A stretch of 64,000 nucleotides of DNA, taken from assembly GCA_034687125.1 (NCBI GenBank), contig JAQGBZ010000083.1, forward strand, positions 124,001 to 188,000, read 5' to 3'. Below the pieces are notes generated by a model. The model did not search any database, had not been told where the DNA came from, and saw nothing but the letters and a program-made list of their open reading frames with translations. Position 1 is the first letter of the stretch; each line of letters begins with the position of its first letter. This stretch comes from Neelides folsomi (Eukaryota; Arthropoda; Collembola; Neelipleona; Neelidae). The translations under genes were made by a program, and so were the position numbers. Below are positions 1 to 14,900 of this stretch, piece after piece.

Positions 1-2348
1 ACATGCGACTTTTCGTATATGTCATTTTATTTTTTTACTTAGGTATACATATATTATTATTATAGTAAAATGTCGATATTATTTAACCATTATTCTATAA
101 TTACGTTTATTTTTCTCTAATATTATAGTTTAATTTGGTTTTCATGTTTTTATTATTGCGCGTAAATGATCGACCCAACGTGGGCCAAAATTAATAAACC
201 AAAGGGAGGATAATTATTAATTATTATTCAGGTCGGTCTGCTGTAATATTGTGTAACACATGGATGTAAATAGAAATTAATTCAATGCACACATCTAGCT
301 ATGTCTAATATTTAATAATAATCGATTCTTTATTTGTCAAGTGTTGTTTGACATTAAAACAAATAATAAATAATTCCGAAGCGAACAAATGACACTGCGG
401 AAAAGGAGGATAAATCATTTTTAAGAATTTTTCTATTAAAATAATGAAATAAAATATCACAAGTGTTCGCGATATAAATATTTTAAATGACGAATGTTTA
501 GAATTTCAAATGAGAAATCACATCGTTTACACGCACGTTCCGAAGTTCATGGATTGGGCCGAATGGAAATTAATTACCAAATTAGGTTCTCCACGTGCGA
601 CTTAATGAGAACTTTCTAAATATATCCATTTTCATGATCCATTGATCATCGTTCCTTTTAATAGAATTTGATTAACTTCGTGGGAGATAGGAGTGGGACG
701 CGGTGAGAATTTTCCTTCAGAATTTAAAGTTCAAACCTTAATTCCCTAAAGAATCAAAAGCCCACCTCTCTCATTTTATCGTTGGTTCTTCGAGGAAGCC
801 AAGTTTCATAGACCATAAATAACCTTTAATTTAAGAAATACATAAGGGAAGGAGACCCTGAACCTCAATAGAAATATTTTTCGGGTTGTAAATAAATCTT
901 TGCTCAAAAGCCACGTCTAGTAAAGTAAATGATGTTGCTGTCAAAAAGTCTCTCATAATAAAATGTTAGAAATAACAGCTAGGCTTATCATTCACACACG
1001 TATTCTTATTTAATCTATAGTGCAGCGGTGCTCGTATATTTAACGATACTTCCTTGTATAAGAATAAATATCGGATTTTGAGAATAAACCAAACATCGCA
1101 TCGGCAAACTTCAATCTCAAAGTCCAAGATTAAGGATTATTTTATATTTTTCACTTTTGAAGATACCGACTTCACCACAAATATTAGTACAGAAAATAGT
1201 GATTGAAAAGTCTGGTAGTTATCAAAAATGTTTCATGTAGAATAATAGATAAGAAATGTGATTTTGAAATTACGTTGCAGGGTGCATATTAAAAATTAGA
1301 CGTTCCTTCATGGTTTTGGGAGCGGTTAGACCAAGGAAATGATTAATTACCCTCGGAAAGGCAGGGGAGGATTAATTGCTCATAGGAAGTAAAAGGGGAA
1401 GTGAGGCGGCTAATGGGGAAAGGAAAAGATCTCACATGGGAATAAAACTACGAAGGAATTGGGGATTAGTTGTTGTCCAATTAAAATAGGCAATAAACAT
1501 TGAAATTTGAGACTCTGAACATTATTCTATTGATCACATGGGTATGTGTAAGTAGTAAGTAGGTATTCGAAACTTTTGTGATTTAAGCCATTGTTTAAGA
1601 AATTAATTAAAATCTGTTGAAATGAAGTTTGATTAAACTGCATCTCTGTAACATGCAATAAACTACCGTTTTATCATGGAGGATAGGACCCGTATGAATC
1701 ATTTTAAAAATAATTTTTTATACTGATTTATACCTCAACCTACCTCAGGCACATCTTCATTTCTTAATGTGTTTTCTGCCCAAAGTTGGGAAACTTTGTT
1801 AATTGCCTCCACACACACACACACACACACACATACTCATTAGATTAGTCTCATTACTCTAATATGAAAGTTTGAGATGAGCTTGACTTGTCTCTATCAA
1901 GACTATCAACTCTCATCCGCAAACTTATACTTATGGTTTTTGAATATTTAATGACTTTCCCTCGAGCGGAAATAACAGATAATCAAAAAAAAGTTGAGAG
2001 ACTCTCACACATACCATATTAGAAATCCCGTTAATATTAAATACAAAGACCTGAGTCCCCTCAAAATCTCTTTCACACCTTATATGAATTAAGTAAGTGT
2101 GAGGGTTTATATTTATGGGAATGGTTAATACTAGATATTAAGATTATAACTTTTCGCTTTCATTATTATGATCCTTATCCTTTCGTTTCTTGACACGGTT
2201 TTTGAAAGCCTTTCGCGATGCAACATGACAGAAAATTAATTTATGCCTTTAAATGTAGATGTGATTTGAATGTTGTTTATGATTCTTTGTTTATTATTTT
2301 GTGTAAACAATGGAAAGGAATATATCAAATGCCTTTTCACTTTTTTAG
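1..2348. other. Non-coding, probably intronic
   Basis: AT-rich sequence with no exon-like open frame. The tetraspanin exon that starts at 2349 is internal: it has a strong polypyrimidine-AG acceptor and begins in the first extracellular loop. This stretch is therefore most likely the intron before it, and the exon for the first membrane segment lies left of the window. Apart from the (CA)n tract near 1,810 I see nothing else in it. Confidence 0.6.
1810..1833. repeat. (CA)12 microsatellite
   Basis: An uninterrupted CA dinucleotide run of about 12 units inside the presumed tetraspanin intron. It is an ordinary simple repeat and likely to be length-polymorphic. Confidence 0.95.
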
Positions 2349-4904
2349 CAATATGGGACACCTTCAGTGATTGATCAAATTGGATATGTATTCATTGCCC
2401 TTGGAGCTTTTATCTTCATCATTAGCTTTCTGGGATATTGCGGATCTGTGAAAGAGTCTCGATTCCTACTTGGAGCGGTAAGTCTTAATTAAATCCTTTG
2501 CTGTATTGTTTATAAAATATATTTAAAAGTAACTTCCAGTTTAGTTAAATAATGGAATCTTCAATAAGTCATGATCAATTCCGATTACAATTTTTATTTT
2601 TTTCGTGTATATAAAAATACATTAATCCTTGGTAATATAAGGAAATAAAAGATTTATGATTTACTTCAAACCATAAGCAAATCAACCAGGATATATACAT
2701 TTACATGTAAATAGAATATTACAAATTCGAAAAAATAAAAATTGTAATCGGCGTTGATTATGACTTATTGAAGATTCCAATATTATAGAAATATTTTTGG
2801 AAAAGAGTATTTGTTTGTTAATAATTAAATCACTCGGTGGCTTTGCGTTTAACCAATCTAATGATGTGATTTTCATGTTTCATTATTATTATCATCACAT
2901 CATATCATGTCAAAAAAGTCGGCGTGTTTACGTCAATATTAAAACAAAGTAGGAATTGATAGGTCAAAAAAGTCAAAAGTTCATTAATGAAAGACGGGTT
3001 TTTTCTTCTTCTTGACGAACTCATTAATAAATAGATAGGGATAGGATTTGGATGTGTTGGCTAATAATGACGATGATTCTTTTATTCTCAACAGTATTCT
3101 TTCTTTCTCGTGCTGATTTTCGTCTTGGAAATTGTGTTGGTCGTTCTCTTTGTCGTCTACAGAACTGAGGTAATTTATTCTACATACTGCCTTCGTTAAC
3201 TTTCATCTTAACTATTTACCCTAATCATTCATGTAATCGCTCATTCTGATGCAATAAGGGACATAATAGGCAATTGGAAAACCTATTTTTTCTGTTTTTT
3301 TATCCTTCATAATTGAGATTGAGCTTGGGTGAGTAATTAATATTGAGAGAGAGCGGAATCATAAGAGCTTCATAAGTGTTTGATCAATTGAAGGAATCCT
3401 TTAAAGCTTCATTTTGAATTGGAATTTAGGCAATATGCATTAATTCGCACGAATTATTCCCCAACATATCCTTTACTACGAAAGGAATTTTCCACTTTCA
3501 ATTTTTTAATGAGATCCGCTCACTATAAAGATGAAATTATGAGCATATTTTCCATGTACCTCTCAAGAATTATTTCAGTGAGGGTAAATTTTTTTAATAA
3601 TTTTAAAAGATTACTGTTCGTCACATTCTGCAATGCATGCAGAATTTTGCTTTAATTAAACGGTATTTATTATTTTTCATTTTGATATTTTTGATGAAGT
3701 ATAAGAAGTTCCCGTTCTTTGGATTTGAATTTTATTCGATAATGACGTCGTTTTCGATCAAAAAATTGAGCAGAGTTCTAATTTATTTAATAAGTTTTAT
3801 GCGGGCCATTGAACAAAACTCATAGTAGGGATTCATATCCCAAGGATCTATTCAATTCCGAGGCTTTTCCTCTCAATAAACGAGCTGAGACTCACAGCGA
3901 GAGAAACTAATCTAAAAAGGAGAATAGTCGAATAACGAGCCTCTTCATTCAAAGACTCCGAATGAAGGAAATTCCAAACATTAAAGAATTCTCTATTCAA
4001 ATCTCTAACAACTTGGAAGTTGGAAGTATTGAATAAGTCGAAGCAAAGTGTGTTAGCGGAAATTCATTTAATTTATATTAATATAGCATAGATCTAATCA
4101 AATTCTTGTATAAATATTACATTTTATATTTTTATAGAATTTATTTAAGATGTTTGAACATTTAATAAAAATATATTAATTTCCTTCTTTTCTAACTCTA
4201 GACGGAGACGGAGGTGAGGAAAGTGTTTACGATCAGTGTTGAAAAGTTGTACTCGACTCGAGAACGGGCCAACGCCTTCACTTTCGCGCTCGACTTTGCA
4301 ATGGCAGAGGTAAGGAACCGGAAGGAAATGCGGAATGTCTCTATATGAGAAACCAACGTTTGAAATTAAAATTCTTGTAGGGTCGCTGTTGCGGAATCAA
4401 CAACCATACGGATTTCGAAAATGCGAAGCTATTCCAAGAAAATAAGACGTCCGGCCAACAAATTCCTGTTGCCTGCTGCCGGCTCGTTGGAGATCCAATC
4501 CAGCTAAGACCAGAAGACCCAAGCTGTATTCGAACGCCCACTGTCAAGAACTCTTACTACCTCCGAGTGAGCCCCTATCATTAATTCACAATATTAAAAC
4601 TCGTATTTGGTAAACGGTAAAGAGGAATTTTATTAAATGGTTAAACGACCCTTTAATTATACTCTCATTTCTTTTAGGGATGCTTCGATGCCATTATCGA
4701 GGCTTTGACCGACAAAATGAATTATGCCATAATCGTTGGAGTCGTTGTTGCCTTACTACAAATCATCGGAATTGTTTTTGCTATATGCGTCTACAAGGTA
4801 TGAAGAGTTATATAATTTAAACATAAATCAAAGTTTAATAGGGGAGGAGAAATTGGAAATGATAGTGTTTTATTTTACAGGCTGCCTACTACGACTACAA
4901 ATGA
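2349..4904 (+). CDS. Tetraspanin family protein (3' six exons; 5' end outside window)
   Basis: Coding exons are 2349-2477, 3095-3169, 4202-4309, 4381-4566, 4678-4797 and 4881-4904, all phase 0 with GT-AG introns of 617, 1,032, 71, 111 and 83 nt. They encode 213 residues and end in TGA. Exon order matches a tetraspanin. The first exon holds membrane segment 2 with the short turn GYCGSVKESR, and the second is membrane segment 3. The third and fourth form the large extracellular loop with the signature CCG, a later ACC and two more cysteines (six in total) plus one N-K-T glycosylation sequon. The fifth holds membrane segment 4, and the last gives a short tyrosine-rich cytoplasmic tail (AAYYDYK). 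Membrane segment 1 and the start codon are missing because they lie upstream of the window. Tetraspanins organise membrane microdomains with integrins, receptors and proteases. I cannot say which subfamily this is. Confidence 0.93.
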
Positions 4905-5691
4905 ACTTTCCATCCTCGGCGCTAAACCCTCAAAATTTCAACTGTACTTCAAACAACTACTATAGATTTTAGCACTTACAATTTACAATTAGTTTTATGA
5001 AAATAGTTCAATAGGCAGCTCATAGGAAAAGATTATTTTCAATGACATAATGTGTCAAGTACCTTTAATGAATTTTATACTAACGCGAAGATGCCTGTAC
5101 CTCCTTTCCTCACATTAATATTTACATTGTGTTTAGACAAAACCAGTTTAGCGACGATCTACAACGTATGCAAATTAAATAACATAAACTTACACTAGAT
5201 AAACTGATAAACTTACATTAGATCTTATGAGCTTCTTTTTTAACAAAGAAAGCTCGTTTTACTATTCACGTGTTGAATTTCCATTAAATAGAGGAGTGGA
5301 TATTATGTTAGTTCAATGATTTCCTTCTCACTTCCTTTTATCGTTTAAATTTTGTTGTTTGCAATTTGGCTCTTGTCCGAGAATTTGAATCTTTTCAACA
5401 AAGCAATTTTTCTTAGGTACTTTGTATCTTATTTGTTCATTATCACTTCTCTGCATTCTCTTCTTTTCCTCCTCACTTCCGTTTCCTTCATTTGGTAAAG
5501 GAAAGTGAAATTCACTTGCTATATCTCTATTCCTATCACAAGACCAATCTTCAATAACATGTACAGTACAAGTTAATGTTAAAAGAATGATTAATTACAT
5601 AATATGTGAGATGGGGATCCGTATTATGAGGACAATCTGAAAATTCAGGCAAATAATGTGTAAGTTAATTTGCTATTAAATGGGCTAGTTC

Positions 5692-5697
5692 AATAAA
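5692..5697 (+). terminator. Candidate tetraspanin poly(A) signal
   Basis: An AATAAA about 790 nt after the tetraspanin stop codon. Others follow at 5917 and about 6337, so the true 3' end is uncertain. The sequence between 4905 and 5692 has no convincing open frame and would be the 3' UTR. Confidence 0.35.
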
Positions 5698-5922
5698 TAT
5701 TGTCTAAATACATCAAATGAGATCTGCGATTTTGTACTAAAATGTATAGAAGCCTACTCGTAAGATAATGTCTATTTTAGGCTAGTTAATCTCAAGAAAT
5801 CGTGTACATCTCATCAGTTCATCTCTAATTATTAGAATAGGGAGCGTGTCTAGTTGGAAGAGTTGGGTCAAAAAAGAACAGATATTCAGTACATTGCTAT
5901 TGCATGTAACCTTTTTAATAAA

Positions 5923-8900
5923 TTATTTAATCAACTTTATACTAGCCATTATATACTTTAATAAGATTAATTTAGAGCAATTGTTTATTCCATAATGAAA
6001 TTATGGTCATTGATTGTGGTATATTAAATAAGTTTAAGGCAAATGTGAATGAATGGAATATTGTATGATAAATATATTAATTATTAGTTATATTTTGGTA
6101 AAAAGCCATAAGTCGAATTTTGTTTAAACTTTGTTAATTATTTAGAAAATTTAGAAATTATTTTTAATTGTAGGGTTATGAATTGACAAGTTTTGATTTA
6201 AACTATTTACGTTATGTAAATATAGTTTAAGACTGTAATATGTATTTAAAGTATTACAAAGAATGTTAATGAATGAATTTTACGAGCGTGTACAATTGTG
6301 TGTTGTAACTTCTACTATTGCCATTCGTTTTGAGAAATAAAGGGATGAGAAACTAAAAGTTTACTTTTTAGTGTATTTCTTTCAATTGGAAACAATTACG
6401 GAGTTGGTTCATTCGAAATTACTTTGATGATGGAACCTTTCATTTCCTCCAACGACGTATAAAAGTGCGGGATAAAACACGGTTCAAGATATGAAGGGGA
6501 ACGAGGGCAGAGATTGATGTGGTCGGAAGAAAAATGGAAGTAAAGAGGAATCCTCCAGAGACCCTAAAGTTGTTCCACACACTCCGGCTCAACTCCAAAA
6601 CCCGCGAGGGAAGGTAAATTGACAAAGTTTCAATGATGATAATATGTCTGTCGGCCTGAGAAGGAGATTTTTATACTCGAGATGAAAGTGGTAGCGAAAT
6701 GAGGAGTGTGAAAAAGCCAAGTCTCTTCTTTCTACACAAAATAACCCTTTTCCGGGTATTCTTGCCTGTCATCCGGAATTCAACCGTGGCAGAACATTCG
6801 CATTCTTTCCTCAACAACGAGATGAAGCTCCAAACTTACCTACTACACATACTTTCCCAACATCGCCGAATTGTAGGACATTTCTCCAGGTCGACGTTAT
6901 TGCCACTGACTTGTATGAGCGAGTCTCATATCTCTCTCTTATGAAACTTATGATACGGAATTCATTTTATATGAGAATTTCCCACCCTTGTAGATCTCGT
7001 TTATCTCGTTCTTTATCATTGGACCCTGAGGGTTTATATATACACTATATGTATGAAGTGAGCAGTTGACTCCCGTCCAACCAACCGCGGAAATTTAGTT
7101 CCCGTGAAATTGCCAATAAACGCGAATTTTAACTCCAAATTTTCATATTTATGCCTTTGAGTGCCAAAGGGCGTTGGAGAAAGTAAATTTAAATCCAGAG
7201 AGCAGAAGAATGGTTATTAGCTCTCTTTGTTATTAATGAGGTAAAAACAAGGAAGTTTCCTATATAAAGTATATAAATTCCAAATGAAAATTAATTGGGT
7301 TTTCAGCTACGGCGATAATAAATTTAAAAAGTCGTTTACCAACATAGCTCATTCCAATGAATACTTGAAGTCCTTTAGGGTCGTTTATAAAATCCAATGT
7401 TTGTCCAATGGATTTTCCATTTATAATCCTTTCCGTAAACCATTTCTATGATCTCGGATGGAGATAAAATCTTTGAAAATGGAGGAATTTGAGGAAATTG
7501 TGAGACTTTTTCTAGAAATGATTTTAGTAACTTTAAGATATATTTTCTCCATCATTTTTACGATCATTCAAGGAAATTGGATGCATAGAGTACAAAAGTC
7601 TCTTGTTCTTTCCTTATACGAGCGGTTTTACGAGGAGAGTTAAATGCATTTATTGTGGCTTTCCTTCCTCTACGAGTGCATTTTATGAGCCAATTCAAAA
7701 TTCCTAAAAAGCTATGTAAAAAGAGTAAGATTATTTAATGGAATAAGAAAGGCATCAAAAGCTCATTCACAATTGAGCTTAATGCATTGTTGAACATTTA
7801 GTACAACGTGGAGGATCGTAAACGTGTGGAAGGGAAAAGAGGAAATTTATGTAAAGAGCCGCTTTATTGTTTATTTCATATTAATATTCTTTGAGAGTCA
7901 GATGCAGATGACAAAAGGAAGAAGGAGGCGGATGAGAGGGAAGAGAATAATAGTTTGTAAGTAATAAGATGATTTGCACGGAGAATAAACAATAGGGAGT
8001 TTATTCGACTCTCCACCAGTTCTGTCAAGTTTCCTTTAACTCCCTTAATTTCTCGACACAGCGCGTAAGGTCCTGTTGAAAACTTTAAATGGAGGCGTGC
8101 AGGAGTTGTGAATCATGAACAAAGGACTCCGCATGGGAATATTTATCGGGAGAAAGGGAGGTGATGAAAATGCAAATGTTAGGTGAGTTCCTCCAGTAAC
8201 TCCATTATGTATAGTATTCCGTATATGATAGGAATTGAGATTGTCTATTATGTATAGTATATTTTACTCGTATAATCTACTACAAATATATTATATTACT
8301 TTGAGTATTAAATCTTCTTATACCTGGTTTAGAAAACAGTTAAAATATAGTACTATGTAGCTACATTATATCTAATAAAACACCAACCTACTTATATCAG
8401 TAGTATAAATCGTTTATTATATTACATCATACATAAATTTATAGAGTGTATGATATGTGCATGGCTTATATTTTGAACATTGTAGGATTTCGATCTTGGG
8501 GACAGTTTGTTTAAAGTGTGAGTATTTATATAGAGATGGAAAGGATAAATTTTCCCTTGAGAGTTGAGATATTTATAAGGAGGAGAAGTGACTGCATTTA
8601 GGACCAACATCACCGTTTGGAAGAGACAGAAGAAAACGAGAGCTTGCTGCCATCTGATTCAATTTAAATCCTATTGAAAGTGAGGCGTCAGCCGAATATA
8701 AATCGACTTCCCTTCTCCGTTCAGGAATCTTCATTGAATAAATGAAACGAGGAAAATGACTAAGGCTCCCTTAAGTCTGAAATGACAGTGAAGGATTTAA
8801 GACCAAGGAAAAGTGATGAATTCGAAAAGAACCCGCTGAAAATCTTTGACTTTTAAAAGGAAAAACTCCAAATCGAGTCGTTTCCTCAAAAAACACGAAT

Positions 8901-11900
8901 CTGCCCTATGTGAAGATCCGACGAGGGCGAGGGATCAAAATGAGAACCAGATGAGATTGCTCTTCCTTTTCTCATCACGTTCTATTTGTCCTCATGGTTC
9001 AGATGGGTGAGCAGGGGAATTCGGAATCACATTTTATTTAGTGACAATATCGTATTTTCAGAAATGGAATCTAATACAGTAATACACCTTTCGCCTCAGT
9101 TTTCCTGGGAGGATATTCGGAGTCATGAGAAGCCATAAGAAGAAGATTGAGCCAGGAAGGGAAAAAACAAAGAATAATAGGATTCCAAAAGCCCTCTTGG
9201 TTTCCTCTCAGATCGACCCAGGCGAGCGGATGAAAATCTTTTGCTCTTCAATACAAAAACCTCATATTCCTTTTTTGACTTTCTTCTGGGTTTGTGAGAG
9301 TTGGTGTATCAATTTGAGAGTCTATTCCTATACCATGGAAGTGATGTAAGGTATATCAGCCCTTCACCACATACAACAATCTTCCCATTATTTTCCACAA
9401 GAATGGGTGAGGAGGGAAATATGTAATAATGCGACCCTCTGCTATTCCCCTTGAGAGAGAAAATTTCTGCCCATCTCTCAGACTTTATCTCCTCCATAAT
9501 AAATTGTCTTTGCCAGCCATAATTCGACTACTCCGCGCCTAATCAAATAAGAGTTTCACGGTGGAGTGGGCGAAATTTGGAACTATGGGAGAATAGGAGA
9601 TCTCATTGTGCTCATTCATCCCGAGAAACTGGATCGGAATTGAGAAATTGGTCAAATAGGGAAAGCGATAGGAAAACAAGAGGGGAAGATCCTATCGGCA
9701 GCGGCATTAAGAAAAATTGGAATTGGGGGGGAGGGGAAGTTCAGTCAATGTCAGAGACGTCTTGTTGTTAAGGCAAAGCACGTAGAGCATAATTCCAATC
9801 GGATTCCCACAGGAAACGATTTCCAACATCCTCCTCTCATCAAGGACTCTCTAGAGGAGAGGACGACCCTCCACACCCTCAATTTCGGAGTCTGTCCGCA
9901 CAAGGCTCAAAATCTGCAAAATAATGTTAGCCATTCCACACAAAGTGGTACAACGCGGGTTCCAAATCCAAGTCCCAGGAAGTCAGAATATACGTAAAGG
10001 AAGGAACATCAAATCTAGTGTTGGGATTTGTCCTAACTTTCTTTCCGTTTGGATAAAATACGCCCACGGCTCAAAAAGAAATTTACAATGATGAGGATAG
10101 GGATAAAGGAAATTTAATTTGAAGAGTTTCCCATTTAAAGTGCAAGTCAGCTTTTATTTCAACTTTTATTGATGTTTATTTTGATAGGATTTGAGATTTT
10201 GTGAAAATGGCATTCAATTAAATAATATGTAAGGTTAAAGTTGAATAAGAAAATAAAACGTTAATCTTGATACAAATTGGAATAATTTGCTATTAGATTT
10301 CTAAAATTTGAGATGGTATACCATATATCAATTTGGAATTCTTACAGATATACTTATGTACAATACATACCTAAATACCTACTATGATACATATGTTCTT
10401 CATGGTATGGTATTCATGGTATGGATTTCCTATAAATCGGCATAGATAAATACATCATTTAGATATAAGTAAGTGGTACTAAACTAGATAGTTCAAATCC
10501 AAGACGCTGTATAAGAGATAAATAAGAAGGAAGTATTATAGGATAATACTGGCATAATTTGACTTTTATTTCATAAGTGAGTAATAGAGAATATTTATGA
10601 ACTCTTGAATTTCAAAACATTATACAAACTTGATTACTTGATATATTGAATTACCTATATACCTTACATATCATATCTAAATGTAAATAGTTATAAGCTT
10701 ACTGTACTTAATGCACAAACGATTCGAGAAGTGCTATCAATACTTATAAACTTATAATACAAGAGCAAATTGAAATCAGTGTAAGAGGTTCGAACCATTC
10801 AATTTAATTTTATAAATAGCTTATTTCAAACGGCAATAGATCTTCTGGAAGGGATTTTGGCTCGCGGCTCAAAAGATCCAAGTCGAGTGTATTTGGATGA
10901 ATTATTGGGCTATGAAAATGATGAAAATGGATTTTCTTAGCCCGCCGGAGTCAAGACGATCCTTCGTATGAAGGAAATGAAGGTGAGGACTTGGACGTGT
11001 AGAGAGACCTGCTAACCCAGCTTGGATCCATTTATCTCCTCAAATCCGATAACCCGACCAAAAATGCATATTTCCCCTATAAGGTTCTTTCCAAACATGG
11101 GAAAGATTAGCGCATTTGGTCGGACGGGAGTCATAATTCATATCCGAAGGCGCGGAGATGTCATCAAGGGCAGGGCGACAGTCTTCCTCATCCCCAATTT
11201 CCCAAAGAGCCCGCACCCGCATACACACGTACACACTTTCCCGAACATTGAGCTTTTAAAATACTTCCCTTCCCAATCTTCCACCCCATCCCCATACATT
11301 TCCTTCCCTCTAAATGTAAGAAGGAGATTTCTCTCCCGTCAGTTTGGGAAAAAAGTGAAAAGTCCCCAAACGCTAGGAGTAGAATCAAGGAAATTGCCTC
11401 CAAATTCATATAGGAAATTTAAGGGGAAGTTCGCTTTCATGGGAATCTCTTGCGCCCGGAGGAGATGAACACGCCAACACGGAACTTCAGTACTTCATTT
11501 GCCCACGAAACTCCATGATGAAGATGAGCGGAAGTGAAGAGCTAAAAAACTGAATCGCCTTGTTTCTATTTTCCCTCTCCCCAAAGGAAAAACCAAGGGT
11601 TTGAAGTTTTAAAAACTTTCTTCCCTGTCTACGGGCCAAACTTTTCATTTATGCCCACTCACACATGTATGAGGAGACCCGTATGAATTTCTCACACCTT
11701 GTTCAAAAAAACCTCGAGAGCCCAAAATTGGCAATGAACCGACCCTCGTGATTCTAAAGAGTTTCCCAAGTCTACGCACCCCCGCTTCTTCCTATCCTGC
11801 TAATAATTCTGAATCGGATGAAAAGCCCGCTTTCTTCAACCCACTCTCATTTCCTTTCCGGCCGGAGCATAAAAAATCCCCCTTGTGCCCTCACGGGACT

Positions 11901-14900
11901 TCCCAAGTGAGATGATAACACTATAAGTATACATAGATCGGGAAGATGGGGGAGCCGAAAACCTTGTTTCACCTCCGAATTCAAAATTCCTCTCCTTTGA
12001 AGCTCCGGCAAGGTTTGATTGTAATAGAATAGCCGGTGGTCTCCCCTTCATATCTTTCGCCGGGTGCGAATGAAGGAAGAACTTTGGCCAATTTGGTTCC
12101 CTGGGCCTCGTAAATTGGAAAAATGGAATAAATTTACGCGTTGGGGATTGAGCGATTCGAGAGGCTGAAAAATTGACTTATCTCACTCTGCCGTCACCCT
12201 CGCATTTATAACCCGTCTCTTGGTGTACATACGGAGTTATATTCCTCTCCTTGTAGTCATCCCTCATCCAAGAACCGAAGAAACCCCCACACATTCAACA
12301 CATCCAAGTGAAAGCGATCTTAAACTCATTTACAATTCATTCTCAAATTTCATCACTGAGTTCTTCTAGCCTCTTTTAATGCTTCTTCAATATATGAAAC
12401 CCACACGCTTTCACGATATACATATTCAATTTCACGGCCCGCTGAACATTCGACATCATTCATGACCACGACCACACAATTTATAAAATTTCCATATGTG
12501 AGGGAGTTTAAGGGAGGAGTGACAGTGATTTAAAGTCAACCGTTTGGAAAAGGTACGATTTCAACCGGCGTCTTTAAACTCCCTTGTAAGAGATAAAAAA
12601 AGATGGATCGGGAAGAAGAGGGATAAATACAATGGGACCTTATATTTATGAACATGGAGTCGAGAGTCATTGAGTAAATTTGATTCACAAAGACAGTCAC
12701 CTGGCCACTCTTACCGCGGTTCTCTCCCTGGGAAACTTGGGGAGAAAGTTCCCCAATGGCTATAAAGTTGTAGGTCCGTGACACTCGTGGAAGCCATAAT
12801 GCTGGTGGATAAGTGCCGTCATGAGGAGGAATGAAACATTCGTTGGGACCCTCGTGAAAAAGGGGCTGAAAAGGTAGACAAAGTATTGGAATAAAGCGAT
12901 GAGAAAAGTTGGACTCTCAAAACATATCGCTTCTTCAACGGCGTCTTCATTCAACCGTCTCAAGGAAATCAAAAGGGGGACGGAGAAATTCCCCGCTTCG
13001 CAATTTCATTTGAATTTCAAATTCTACTTTTTTAACTTGCTTTCCCTCTTCTTTGTCCTGGGCCCATTGTTGTCGTTAAATCGTTCTTTTTCTAAAGTCC
13101 TTCCATTTTAAATTATTTATAGAAAATTTAAATTCCCTTTCAACCCCCGAAACAACATTGAGAAATATAAGAAAGCATAAATAAGTCCACTAGGAAAGAT
13201 TTGTGAACAAAATATGTATTTTTAAATATTTTCTTTGTAGTTGAATAAGCAGAGTCGGAAAAATACAAAACAATAATTTAAGCTTACAAGAAGCTTAAAA
13301 AAAGAAAGTTTACAAATGAGAACTCGGACAATCCGCACGCAAAAGACTCGTAGCTTACGTCAATCACTCCCAACTTTCTGCATTAAGAAAAAGAGCAAAC
13401 ATTGAGGTAAAAGGGATTCTTGTGGGAATTCAGGAAGAACAATTTGTAATTTGATTTCCTCTTTTGTTGTGAATGAAAGGGATTTGAACAATTTGCTTAA
13501 AAACTAGCTTTGCTATATTCCTATCCACGCATCTTTCCATTTGCATTATGTATTATTTCTATACTTATTCGCCATGATTCCTTTTGCTTACATTTCCCTT
13601 ATAATCTTATAAGTATGTAGTAGTTAGTTATAGTATAGTAAATAGAATACATACAAAGTGCTTGAAAAAAAGCTTGTTTAATAGATTTTGGGCTTCCTTC
13701 TCCGAATACCTTTTGTAAAGGATATGTGTATGAGGTAATTGAAATTTAATTCAAGAACTCTTACCGAAAAGGATCCTGGTTTTATTGTTGAAATTCTCCA
13801 ATCCTTCCATTTCTATTCAAACTCAAATTTAAACTCCAAAGGAGGAACGGGACAAAGACGAGAAAGAGATGAGGATATCTGTACGGATATTTCCCCCAAT
13901 GGGAACATCCAAACTAACCTGATGCTACGGGCCCATGAAACTTTTACCAGACAAATACTGTTTGAAACTAAGAGTTTCATCTGGTCCTCAGAACTTAATT
14001 TCCTCTTCTCCTTCAGGATAATTAGGAAAATTAGATAGACTCATTAACTTCTTTTTCACTTCCTTGTAATTTGAGTTCTGGGTCTCAGTTTCTCTAAATT
14101 ATAAAATTGATAAATTAACGCATCCAACCATCTTCTTCCATCAACTTCTTCTTCATCTCCTCCACAATAGGACAAATGATCAAGTCAGGAGGAATTTTAT
14201 TTATTTCTGGCAACATAATGGAAAAAATAACTGCCATGCAAGACGATCCCTTTAATTACTCCAAACTCTGATGGCATATTTAACGACACAACTTTTGAAA
14301 GCAAATTAAATTACTCGAATTGAAAAAGAAAAATTAGATGAAAAATACACGATGAAGATATTTTATAGATAAATAGAAGGGGAGGAAAAGATACCATTAG
14401 AAGAGAAGAAGCGGCAATATGAATCATGCTGTATGCAAATTGTGCATATAAAAATTAACGCGGACCCGTATGCACATTTTAATTAAGACACATTGGTTCG
14501 ACTACACCCATAGTTATGCATAAATGTATATGCTACTCACTCTCGCTGAGTTGTGGGAGCGATGGGAAGGGGAGGTTTCGGAGCGAAACCCGGGTTCTTT
14601 CCCTATCTCAGCCCAGTGGTCGTTGCCTATAATATTCCCCTACCCTCTCTGCAAGGATTGTGTATGTGGGAGTGGGAGCGCATGCCTTGGGTAGATTAGT
14701 AAAACTCGGATCGATCTCAAAAGCATGATCTTATTCTCCCGGATTCGGAGGTACGAGCAAGGATCCCCTCAGAGCCTTCGCCGGAGAGCAGGAGAGTGGA
14801 ACTCACACAAACAACTACACCCAACACACATCCGTATACAGAAGTGTGACAAGCTCACTTTCCACCCAACTCAAATCATCTGTCAGAGTTCTTAATCCAC

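Noticed and set aside
10785-10800. GGTTCGAACC resembling a tRNA T-arm
   Set aside because: The bases on either side cannot form the T stem, and no acceptor or anticodon arm is present upstream. I found no tRNA in the window.
11022-11468. 148-codon plus-strand ORF
   Set aside because: Basic and Pro/His-rich, no similarity to a known family, overlapped by antisense ORFs; consistent with chance.
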